Made by a program: the position numbers and the translations under genes. The notes under the pieces were generated by a model. That model was not told where the DNA came from. It saw nothing but the letters and a program-made list of their open reading frames with translations, and ran no database searches. Below are positions 37,001 to 49,000 of a stretch of DNA of 64,000 nt, piece by piece. Origin of the DNA: Lota lota (taxonomy: Eukaryota; Chordata; Actinopteri; Gadiformes; Lotidae); NCBI GenBank assembly GCA_026745465.1, contig JACYXH010000580.1, positions 1 to 64,000 of the forward strand. Direction: 5' to 3'. Each line of letters opens with the position of its first letter. The stretch's first letter is position 1.

Positions 37001-40000
37001 TGGATATAAAGGAGATGTACTGTAGGATAGGAAAGGTTAATTACTACCATATGTGTCAATGCTTTTTGGCAAGCATTCAAATTCCACCCGTAACTCATTG
37101 GAACGGCACTGTGCATTGATGTTTATGCTTAAAGTACAGCTGGCCTGCCTCAATGAGTCAAGGGGAGGAGAGGGGAAGGAGGGAGAAGGAGGAAGAGAGA
37201 GGGTGGAGGTGAAAAGAACGCTAACGGCGCCTCTATGGAGTCAGATTGATGCCAAAAGTATTGTCTGCATAACAAAAAATTGAATAGGCAGAGATGTGTA
37301 AATATTTCTTGTGAAACAATAATCTTTTGCAAATGTTGTTATAGTTACGACTAGGACCGAAGTGCAAGACACGGAGATGAGAAGGGAACGGGTTGAAAAG
37401 GGGATTTATTATAAGCTCAGGCACAGGCAAGGGCAAAGCAGGCGGTTAGTCGAGCAGACAGTAGGCAGGCGGGGAATTAGTCAGGCAGAGGAACGTAGGC
37501 AGGCGGGTAGTCGGGCAGGCAGTAGGCAGGCGGGGAATTAGGCAGGCAGAGGGACGTAGGCAGGCAGGCGAGGGACAGACAGGCAGAGGGACGTAGGCAG
37601 GCGTGTAGTCGACCAGGCAGTAGGCAGGCGGGGAATCAGGCAGGCAGAGGGACGTAGGCAGGCGGGTAGTCGACCAGGCAGTAGGCAGGCGGGAATCAGG
37701 CAGGCAGGCAGGCAGGGACTAGGAAACAGGAACGAGGAGGACAAGAGGAGAAGGTACTGGAACGGGAACAGGAACAGGAACGAGAGCAGGAACAAGAACC
37801 GGAGCAGAACAAGAACGGGAGCGGAACCCGTAACAGGAACAAGGAACTAAAAGGCGAGGACGAAGTTACTGAGAGAAGTGAACACACTAAACTAAACAAC
37901 GAACTAGCACTGGCCTTGTGAGAAGCCAGTGCTTAAGTACTGTGGGGGGTGATTGGTGATTGTTGGCAGGAGTGTGTGAACAGAGGGAGTGCACGTGGTG
38001 GCTAATTGATGACGAGAGGTAAACAAAGGAGCACATGGTGTAATGAGGCAAGGTGTCACTAGATGGCGGAAATGGACAGGAACGGAGAGGGTCACGTAAC
38101 AAATGTAAACATTTTTGAATCCGTTTTTATCGCACTCTGGGTTTTGACATAATTTTGACATGGAGGCGGGGTGAAGGGAAGGGGGGGACTTAGTTGGTCA
38201 CCCGGACAAAACCATCATTGGTATGTCTTGTCTACCACTCTAACTGAAGGCATGCAAAAGTTTCTTCAGAGAAGCCGGTTACCCAAGCTACGGGCTCGGC
38301 TGGTCATTATCTTCAGAGCATAGCAACCCGCTGGATCAGCGACTGGCTTGGTTGGTCATTAGCTTCCAAGCCTAGTAACCAGCACGCCGGGTTAGCTAAT
38401 GACCAGCCAAGCCAGTCGCTGATCCAGCGGGTTGCTAGGCTGTGTCCACGTCAAAATGATGTCAAAACCCCCAGCGCGAGAAAAACAGAATTGTAATCGT
38501 TCACTTTTTCTATGATTGCAATTTCTTTTTTTTTCATTTGTGAACAAAACGTAGTAGTTTCACAATAACAGGTTTAAAATTGTGAGATGTTTTTGTGGCC
38601 TATTCTTTTCTAAAGGCCTGCGTCCACGTCACGTGACTGTCAAGTTTCTGTCTGCAAAAACAAACAAGATGGCTGACATTTGCAGTGGAAAATGCAATAT
38701 TTCTAGCGAGAAATTTGTATTTTCTTTTCGTAATATTTGTTCAGTGATTGTATATGACGTTTAGTTTGTTAGTTACTATGAAAATTCTGTCAGAAATATT
38801 TTGGAATATAACGTTTTCTATCGTTGCTATAGTGGTTGATTCTGACGCTGCTGTTGCTGAAAACCAAACAGGTTTTGATCATTTGATTATCAGTGGAAAA
38901 TGCAATATTAACATTGTTTCGGCATTAAAAGCGTTTTGATAACAATTCTAGTTCGAAATGTGCCTTTTATTCTCATAATATTTGTTCAGTGATTGTATAT
39001 GATGCTAAGCTAGTCAGGTAAACTGCTCGTGGCGTTTTTCATGCTTATTTGGGGTTTTGAGGGATTAGAATCGGTGTAGGCTATATTCTGTTTAAGAAAT
39101 AACCAAAATGACTTTTTATTACACATATATTTCAAACATGTGGAGCAATGAGCTACATTTTTGTTCGGAATCCCCCCGGCCCCCAGTTATCGTATTGTAA
39201 TAAAGCTTGCTGTTACGGGAGAATGTAGAGATCCCGCCCCCCAGAAATGTTGCTACGGGACACCCACATACAAGAGGAGAACACCAACAGGTTACCGGAA
39301 CTAATGTGCTTTATTAGAATGGCTTGGTCCCCCAAACAGCCTTGCACACAAGTATATTGGCAACTGTCTGAGCCCTATACTTCTCAGTGCAACCTACCTG
39401 GACCAGAAACAGGCTGCTCCTACGTCCGCTACCATAGGGGCGGAGCTAGAAAAGAAAAATCAAGCTACCAATAGCAATGAGCAACAAGGCCCTTCATACA
39501 TCCGCTCAAAAAGAGGCGGCAGGAAGAACCTGTTGTGCAATGTTAGATAATTAGAGGACAGGATATTAAAACGCCGGTTACGAACCATAATCAAAGCAAT
39601 AATAACCGGTCACTCCTGAGCTCAGTGCCCATGCTGGAACACCACAGAGTAACAGCAGGGAGAGAGAAAAGAAGCTGAGCGACATCACGAGCGTAACAGG
39701 CTCTGAGCGACAAACCAATATCTAATCAGTAGAAAGGGCCCCCGACTCTAACACAGAGTGACCGAGTGAGCCCCTGGACATGTCCAACATGTAAAAACGG
39801 ACAAAAGGACTGGGGGAAGACCATGACGCAGCCGCGCAAATGTCCTCCACCGAAACTCCCTTGAATAGGGCAGACAAAGCGGCCACCCCCCGTGCAGAGT
39901 GAGCTCTAACACCCAATGGTGAAGCTAAGCCCTGCCGAGTGTAGGCTAAGCAGACACCCTCACATATCCAGCGAGACAGACGCTGTTTTGAAAGAGTGCG

Positions 40001-43000
40001 GCCCTTGGCAGCGTCGCTATTACACACAAACAAATGTTGTGTGGAACGGAACACAGCCGAGCATTTCACGTACATAGCCAATGCCAGCACCAGGCACAGG
40101 AGATGCAACTCTGCCTCCGCCTCACTAGTATGGGGGGGAGTGAAAAGCCTTAAGCACAATATCCCTAGACCGAAAAGAACTGATAATGTTCTTAGGAAGG
40201 AACGCAAGATTGGGTCTAAACAGCGCGAAGGAGTTGTCCTCATTCAATAGCAAGCAGCTCGGGCTGACAGACAGCACAGCCAACTCACCAACACGTTTGG
40301 CAGAAACCAAAGCCAATAAGAGTGCCGTTTTAAAGGAAAGGACATCCAAAGGGACTTGAGACAGAGGCTCGAAATCGTCCTTGGATAAACCACGCAACAC
40401 GGTGGGAAGATCCCAACGTGGTGTAAACACACGAGAAACAGGTTTAACACGTCTAATCCCACGCAAGAATCTCTTGACCAGTAAGTGACTGAAAACTGGT
40501 TTTCCGTCATATCCTGCGTGGCCAGCCAAAACGGCTGCAGTATAGATTTCGATAGTGGAGAAAGCCAAACCTTTCTCCAGCAAACACAGAAGGAACCCAA
40601 GTACGCTTCCCACCTCACAGACAGATGGGACAACGGGGTTGAGGTCACACCACGTACAGAAAGCGCTCCACTTTGCCGCGTAAAGGGAGGAAGTGGAAGG
40701 CGCGCTAGCACTCTGATTAGTGTTGATAACTACTGCTGGCAGACCTCTGCCTTGTAGAATCAACCTCTCAGAAGCCAAACCAACAACCGACCCGCCACAT
40801 GGGGCGGGTGGTGCACCGTCCTGTGCACCTGTGAAAGCACATCCGGTCTGATCGGTACCGGCCACGGCTCCATGCAAGAGAGCGCCGCTAGCTCTGGGAA
40901 CCACAGAGCTGAGCAGTTCTCCGGGGCCACTAGAATGAGGAACAATCCCTCCTGACTGACCCGCTCCAGGAGAGGATGGATCAGTTGAACTGGCTTGAAC
41001 GCATATAAGGGACCCCGTGGCCACAGTGCGTGCGCCATCGCGGGTCACCCCCAACAGGGGAAGATCCTGGGGGCTGAGAGAGAACCACAGACAGTGGGTG
41101 TTCTCTCTGGACGCAAAAATGTCCACCTGAGCCATCCCAAACATCTGCCAGATCAGTCTGACAATGTCGGGATGTAACCGCCACTCGTCTCGGTGGGGAC
41201 CGCCGCGAGACATGAGGTCCGCCCCAAAGTACAGGGTGCCTGCGATATGCAGGGCTCTCAGTCTGACCAGGTGCATGACGGACAGTGTGGTCAAGCTCCT
41301 GCGAACGTGAAAACGGGAGAGCGCCAACAGGACGGCATCTCGCCGAGGAGGCGAGAGCGTCGCAGTGAACGTGACAGAGTCTAGGCAAAGACCCAAGTAG
41401 ACTAGCCGGCGGCTGGGGAGCGGGGAGCTCTTCACCCAGTTGATGGCAAAACCCAATGAGGAGAGATGATTTATCACCGTTATGGTGTCTCTTCTCGCAG
41501 CTTCCTCTGAGTCGCTCAGAATCAGTAGGTCGTCAAGGTAAAAGAGAACTCTCTTTCCCTGACGCCTGAGCGGCCCCAGCGCTGCCTCTACACACTTCGA
41601 AAAAGTGCATGGAACCTGGGAAAATCTAACGGCAGGCACTGGTACTCGTATGCCACGGCCATAAAGGCGAAGCGGAGAAATTTCCTGTGAGCCTGGAGAA
41701 TGGGGACATGGAAGTAAGCATCCTTGAGATCCAGGGATGTGAACCAGTTGCCCTTTCTCACACACCGGAGCAACGCTCTGGTGGTGAGCATCTTGAATTT
41801 CCTCACGGCAACAAATGTGTTCAAGACGCGAAGATCCAGAATGGGTCTCATCTCCCCTGACTTCTTGGGAACCAGGAAGTAGCGGGTGTAAAACCCTAGG
41901 CGTGACTCGAGGGGGGGGGGGGACAGAGACCGCCCCCTTCCCCAAGAGGCGGACCACCTCCGCTGCCAGAGCCTGCTCGCCACTGGGTCGTGCAGCCTTG
42001 TCTCCACCACCCCCATAAAGGGTGGGGGACAGTGCTTGAACTGTATGGGGTGAACCCACCTAAACGTGTTGTCCAACCACGTTGGTAAAATAGATAATAG
42101 GCGTTGCGAGGCCTCTCTGCCCCTGACTGGATGGTCGCACACCCTCCTCATCTCCTCGGTGAATCTGGCATAGGAAGAGCAGTATTCCGAGCCGCGCTCC
42201 AAAACTGCCGTAGCCCAGGCGAGAGCCTCACTGTGTAGCGCCCCGATTAAATAGGCAATGCGGGACCTATCTGAGGGATAGGTGAGGGGCTGTTGTTCGA
42301 ATACCAGGTCGCACTGGAGCAGGAAGGCCCGGCAGGACCCCAGATCGCCCTCGAAACGCTCGGGGGCTGGGATGAAGGGCTCCCGAGAGGACGCTGGGGA
42401 GGGTGGTGCGGGGGGACGGAGAGATGGAGAAGCAGAGGTAGGCGTAGGAGCGCGGAGCTCGCTGAGAGCCTGGGTTACCTCCCGATCTGGCGCCGGCTGC
42501 TAGGAGGGCAGGGAATAAATAGGGTGCGGTGATTACAGATGAGTGGCAGGAGTGTACGTGATTGTTGATTGTTGATTGAAGGCAGGAGTGAAGACCAGAG
42601 TGCACGTGAAGGGATGGCAGCCACTAGGTGGTGGCGGAGGATGGTGTGACACGTACCTCCGCCGGCTCCACCATGCCGCTGCTGTTAGAAGTCTTCATCT
42701 TAGTTTTTTTGTTGATTAGTTCAGACAAATGCTGAAAGAAAAGGGAGGACGAACGCAGCTGTGCGCCGCGTTATATACACGGTGTCGTGGGAAATGTGGG
42801 TGGTGCCAACGTTGATTGGTGCATAGCTGAAGATTTTCAGTGCACGCTAGTGCGCGCACGGGACAAGCCCGTAAGGCGAAGCCAAGACGGCATAGCCTAC
42901 ATGAAATAGAACAACACTTGACATTCCCCGCGAATATAAATATAAAAACATTTTCAGAAAAGGCTGAGGTTAAATATTTTCAAGGGAGCCTGTTTAACAT

Positions 43001-46000
43001 TATTTCTAAACAAAGAAAAGAGGGGAATGTGGAATGTTTTGTTAAAATGTTGAGTCAAACATTTTTTAAAGGTGCTAAACTGTGCATTGTTTATTGATAA
43101 AGTGTTGTTTGTCAATTTTTCTCAATGTGTTTTACTTGTCCCTGAGGACTCTTCATAATCAAAGAATAAGAAAGAGTAGTTTGATGTCTTATTACCATTA
43201 TGTAGCTATAATTGGAAATGGGTGTAAGAAATTACAATATATCCTGCTGGAGATCATGAGAAACATGACCAAGCAGCCACTGCGACCACCAAATATGTGG
43301 TCATTATAATCTTCAAAATGGTAATCTTACCATGATAGCAAAGGAAAGGCCACCCCCTGGCATATAATATAATATAAAATATCTGTGTATATATATATGT
43401 ATATATATAACACTAAAATATATGCTAGAGTGCAAAGGTGTGGGTGTCCCTTCACCAGTGAAGGTGGTTATTGCACTTGGTGACCCATTATTGCACAGTC
43501 CTTGAATAGCAGCAGTTGCTCATGATTGTAGAAGTTGTAAAAAACTATACGAGAAATACAATATGGAAAAAGTATCAGTATCGGTATTGGTATCAATACC
43601 ACCAGATCTGGTGGTATCAATACCACCAGATATTGACTTGGTATCGGATCGGAAAGGAAATAAGTGGTATTGCACATCACTAGCTTTTACACCAAACAAT
43701 AGCTCTAATCCAAACCACAGCGCACTCTGTTGCCATAATGACGTTACTTGTGGCAGCTGAGCTGCCGTAAATGGTTTTGTTTTGGGCGTAAACTAGGTTC
43801 TGCTGGCTAGGAAATATAGAAATATTCTAAGGTCCCTTTTGAAGGTAACCCGCAGTTAACACAGTTGAATTGTAATTAATAAGTTACTTTTGTTATCAAC
43901 GTGACTCGTTTTGTTTTTTTATCACTGTCTGAGGGCTAGTTACATCACTCCGAGAGATGTGTTAGCACGGACAGATTTGGTAGTGATACAGCCGATAACC
44001 TATTTGTGACCGCAAATAAGAGCACTAGACTCTTCCGTCTTCTCACACACTCAAAAATGTGATTGATAATTGAGATAATTCAGGTAGATTCCGCATTCCA
44101 TCTTTAGAAATTCAACAACTATTAATCTGGTTCTCTATTCCTTATTCCTATAAATATGCAGCTTGCCATGGTAAATACACACTGAGCATGAAGAATGACC
44201 TCTCACACATGAGGGGGTCGTTGCCTCGGCGGCACTCGGGGAGGCACTGTTCTGTCTGGCGCACCTTAGAATATCTGTCTATTTCCTAGCCATCAGAACC
44301 TAGTTTACGACAAAAACAAATGTACGGCAGCTCAGCTGTCACACAAAACATTGTAATAGCAATTAGTGTGCTATGGTTTGATGTAAAACCAGGCTAATTC
44401 ATTTATCTTTGAATTAGTAAACGACTGAAGTGCTCTATTAGGGTGATAAACCTCTCGTCACAAGGACAGTTTTTTCCCCTCCGCCACTAGCCTTATTAAC
44501 AAGGCCCGGAAACCACCCTGACTCTCTCCACACCCCACCTCTGGCTCTACATGCCACTGTACTTAATCTGCTCTTGTAATCTAAATTCTTACTCTCATAT
44601 TTTTTATACGTTCTGTTTGTGTATATAATTATACATATATTTATACATATATTGTTTTTTCTGTTTAACCTATTTAACTTATTTTAGAGAATGTGACGTG
44701 CACCTACATCACCAAGACAAATGCCTTGTATGTGTAAAAAACGTACTTGGCAATAAAGCTTTTCTGATTCTGATTCTGATTCTGATTCTGATAAATCCTC
44801 ATGTGAGTTTGTGTAAATTAACCTTTACATAGAACTCATAACGTAAGCAACGTGAATGGTGCTTACATTGTATACATGTACCTCATCACAACGTCCGGTT
44901 TCTATCGCAGGAACCAAGAATCAATATTTTCGGGGGTTGTTCAGAATATTGTGTTCATATAACATGTTCATGTTCATGTATTAAATACAGGATATATGTG
45001 TGCATGTTACAGAAAATGAAATAATGGCCATAGGTCATAAACAGGTACAGCAGGGGGATTCCGAATAAAAATTTAGCTCATTGCTCCACATGTTTGAAAT
45101 ACATGTTGTGTAGTAAAATGTCATTTTGGTTATTTCTTAAACAGAATATAGCCTACCCTGATTCTAGTCCCACAAAACCCCAAATAAGCATGAAAAACGC
45201 CATGAGCAATTTAACTGACTAATTAAGCATCATATACAATCACTGAACGAAGATTATGACAATAAAAGGCCCATTTCTAACTAGAACTGTTATCAAAACG
45301 CATGTTAATGCCAAATCAATGTTAATATTGCATTTTCCACTGAAAATCAAATGAATGTCAGCCATGTTTGGTTTTCAGTGATAGCAGCGTCCGTATCAAC
45401 CACCCAAGCAACGCTAGAAAATGTTATGTTCCGACAATCTTCTGGCGAGACCTGAAAGAATTTTCGTAAATAACTAACAAAGTAATCATCATATTCAATC
45501 ACTGAACGAATATTATGGCAATAAAATACACATTTCTCGCTAGAAATTTTATCAAAACCCATTTTTATGCAGAATCTATATCAAAATATGGCATTTTCCA
45601 CTGAGAATATGTCAGCCATCTTGTTTGTTTTTGCAGACAGAAACATGATAGTCACGTGACGTGGACGCAGGCCTAAAGAAAATAATAGGCCAAAATAAAA
45701 CGTAGGCATCTTACAATTTTAGAGCCATTATTGTGAAACTACAAAAAATGTCGCTGTGGACCAAAGTAGCTATACTACATTATTGTGTGAGACTGGGTTG
45801 GTTTATTCCATATGTGTCCTCCTCTGCAGGAATGGCAGCCATCCTGTATGAGACTCGTCTGGGCTGTCTGGAGGAGGAGGTGCCGAGAGACACGCAGGAC
45901 TACATCAGCGCTCTGCACCTGATGTTCAGCTCCTTCAAGACCACCATGTACGCCGGGGCCATCCCACGGTGGCTCCGGCCTGTGCTGCCCGGGCCCTGGG

Positions 46001-49000
46001 AGGACTTCTGCAGCTCCTGGGACGGCCTTTTCAACTTCAGTAAGGAATCTGTGGTGTGTGTGTTGTGTTGTGTTGTGTGTTGAATGGTTTGTGTGTTATG
46101 TGTTGATTGGTGTGTGTCGTGTTGTGCATTGAATGGTGTGTGTTGAGTGATGCTGTGTTTTTAATGGTGTGTGTTGTGTTGTGTGTTGAGTGGTGTGTGT
46201 TGTGTGTGTTGAATGGCGTGTTGTGTTGTGTGTTGACTTGTGTTTGTATGTTGATTGGTTGTGTGTGTTGAATGGAGTGTGTTGTGTGGTGGTGTGTCTT
46301 TTCCCTGAAAACGACTACACAAAGTTACATTAACAACAACCTATAATACACATAAACAGCAAACATACACATTGACTATTGGATAAATGAATGTGGAGGA
46401 CTGATAATAAGGAAACCTAGACTACACTTGGTTAAGATATGGACTTGGTACTCAGCTGTCAGCTGCTTTTGCACAATCTCTCACTCTCTTCTCCTCTCTC
46501 CTGCTTTCTTCTCTGTCCCCCCCCCCCCACCCTTCTCCAGGTCAAGTCCATGTTAGTAAGAGGTTGGAGGAGATCAGAGGTCAGACAGAGCGGGGAGAGG
46601 AGGTGAGGGGGGGTCTCCTCACCCACATGTTGGTTACCATGGAGATGAGCCTGGAGGAGATCTATGCCAACGCGACGGAGATGCTGCTGGCGGGCGTTGA
46701 CACGGTGTGTGTGCGTGTGTGTGTGTGTGTGCGAGACCCAACCTCGAGAAAGCCAGCCCAGTTCCATTTCCAGTTTTCAATGGGCCAGTATGCGCTTTGT
46801 GGCTCCAGTTAGAAACTTTAATCTACACCAAATGGTGTAGATTTGGCAAAATGGCAAAATTCCTTTGCCATCAGCATCTTGTGAAGAACTAGATACAGCC
46901 CTCACAAATCCAATTAGCCATGTCTTAAGGGCTAGACCTAAAAGGGATAGGTTGCCCCCTGTTTACTATGGGATTCATATGCCACAGCATAAGGCATTTA
47001 CACAATCCCATGGCCCAGAGTTCTCACAGCAAGAGATCCCACCAAGTCAGCCTCTAGTGTCCCTACAAGCTCTCAAATAGAAGGCATTCCAGGAGCCGCC
47101 ACGCTTCTAATTTGAGTGATCGCCAAGCCAGCATTCTTGAGGAATAGGAAAGGAGAGATGAGCTGAAGAAGCTTAGAAGACAAAGACAGGAGGATAAGGA
47201 GCTTGATGACCAATGCCAATTAATTGATGAGTTAGCCAGAGCTGCTCAGCATAGGCAAGAATATGCACACAGGGAGAGAAAAAGGGAATGGTCAGACCGG
47301 TTGACACATTCATATCAAAGAACAAGAGCTCCAGTCAACCTAGCTTGTTTCTAGTTTTTGTCGATTTCTCCGAAGATTGTCACCCTGGTGGAGCCTCATT
47401 CTCTGGATAAATAAATTTGACAATATATTGCAACCTATGTTTCTTGGTGGTTTCTTGCTACAGTTAGGACCTTAAATCCACAACACTAACTACAAACACA
47501 CACATTTCAACTCCAATACACACTAACAACAAACATTAATTAGATAATGAATAGAGGAAACAGTACTTATAATAATGATTACAGCTCATTATACCCAGAC
47601 TGGACTCAGACAGCCCTATTTGACTGTCTGCTGCTGTTTTTAGTAGGCCTGAACCTGTCGCTTCCAAATACAGATAATTTGTTCTATATACAGCTCTGTG
47701 TCTCTCTAACATTAATCTCTTGCTCTTGCTCTCTCTCCAGACATCGTTCACCCTGACCTGGGCGGTCTACATGCTGGCTCGGAATAAGGAGGTACAGCAG
47801 GAGATCTATGAGGAGGTGCTGGGGGTCCTGGGGACGGAGGAGACCCCCACCGCTGACCACGTTTCCCGCCTCCCCCTCGTCCGAGGCCTCGTTAAGGAGA
47901 CCCTCCGGTACACACACACACACACATTACCCTGTCTCACTATCCATGTTTCTTATTTTATAACTGAAAACCATTGCATGAGTACGGACTACGCCTTCAC
48001 TGAAGACGTCTGTTGCGTGGTGAAGAAGTCTGAAGTACGGACTAAGCCTTTACTGAAGCAGGCTGGTCTCATACAAGGTTTGTTTGATATCGTACGAAAG
48101 GTTATGCACAAAATTTCGTATGATTTGTATGGATTTCCAGTTACATGAGCGATCGGTGCGCTCGTGCATTAATATGTGCATATTTATAGGAATAAGGAAT
48201 AGAGAACCAAATTAATAGTTGTTGAATTTCTAAAGATGGAATGTGGAATCTAAATTATCAACCACATTATTGAGTGTGTGATAAGATGTAAGAGTGTCTA
48301 GTATGCTCTTAAATTGCATCTGTATGTGTGTGTGTGTATGTGTGTGTGTGTGTGTATGTTCCCCTAGTGTGTGTGTAATTCCAAGGCCAAGTTACCATGG
48401 CCCACGGGTGACAGCCAGGCCCCCCGTTATGGTCTCAAATTATTGGGTGGGGCCCGTTGTACTCCTAGTGAAAAGCTTTATATGAATGAGGGCATTCAAC
48501 TCTACTAAAATGATATGTTTGGAGGCTCTAGCCCAACCAGAAGTGACATAATTGGTGGGTGATCTAGGGGTCTGGTACACTTAGGAATGAGCTAAAGACA
48601 AGGGTTTTTATTATATGAAAGAGGGCCTAAAGGACATACAAGATTATCAATTTGGTGGTTCCAGCCCAACCGGAAGTGATGTAATCCCTCCCTGAAGTCA
48701 TACGAAGATGTAAAAAAATACACTATTAATGTGAGCCTAGACTGACTTGTGAATAAGATATGAATCAGGGCAGTAAGGTCTGCTAAAATTATACATTCGG
48801 GGGCTCTTGCCCTACAGGAAAGTCTAAAAAAGCATCATCAAATTCTCCATTGAAACGCATTGGAAACACAAGCCGTGTTTTAATGAATCTAAATTCGTAG
48901 ACAAGAAATAGGAACTTGGCCATTTGACCTTTCAACCAGTGGGCATCTTGAGATTGCTCTGTGAAAATCTACGGTCGCTTTGCAAATAGGCGGATCCTAA

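Larger units (their letters stand above)
39190..42900 (-). mobile_element. Degenerate DIRS-type retrotransposon
   Basis: The minus-strand content is that of a DIRS element: RT with FYLDDLLILS near 41530, a shortened RNase H/linker region, then a tyrosine recombinase instead of an integrase. The start of ORF1 (ATG at 42698, MKTSNSSGMVEPAEV) is followed by a Gypsy segment, listed separately. The outer ends are uncertain and I could not verify the split or inverted terminal repeats. The insertion lies inside intron 3, between copies of repeat family R. Confidence 0.75.

Noticed and set aside
37538-37899. Cys/Ser/Leu-rich minus-strand frames
   Set aside because: Produced by the minisatellite inside the solo LTR.
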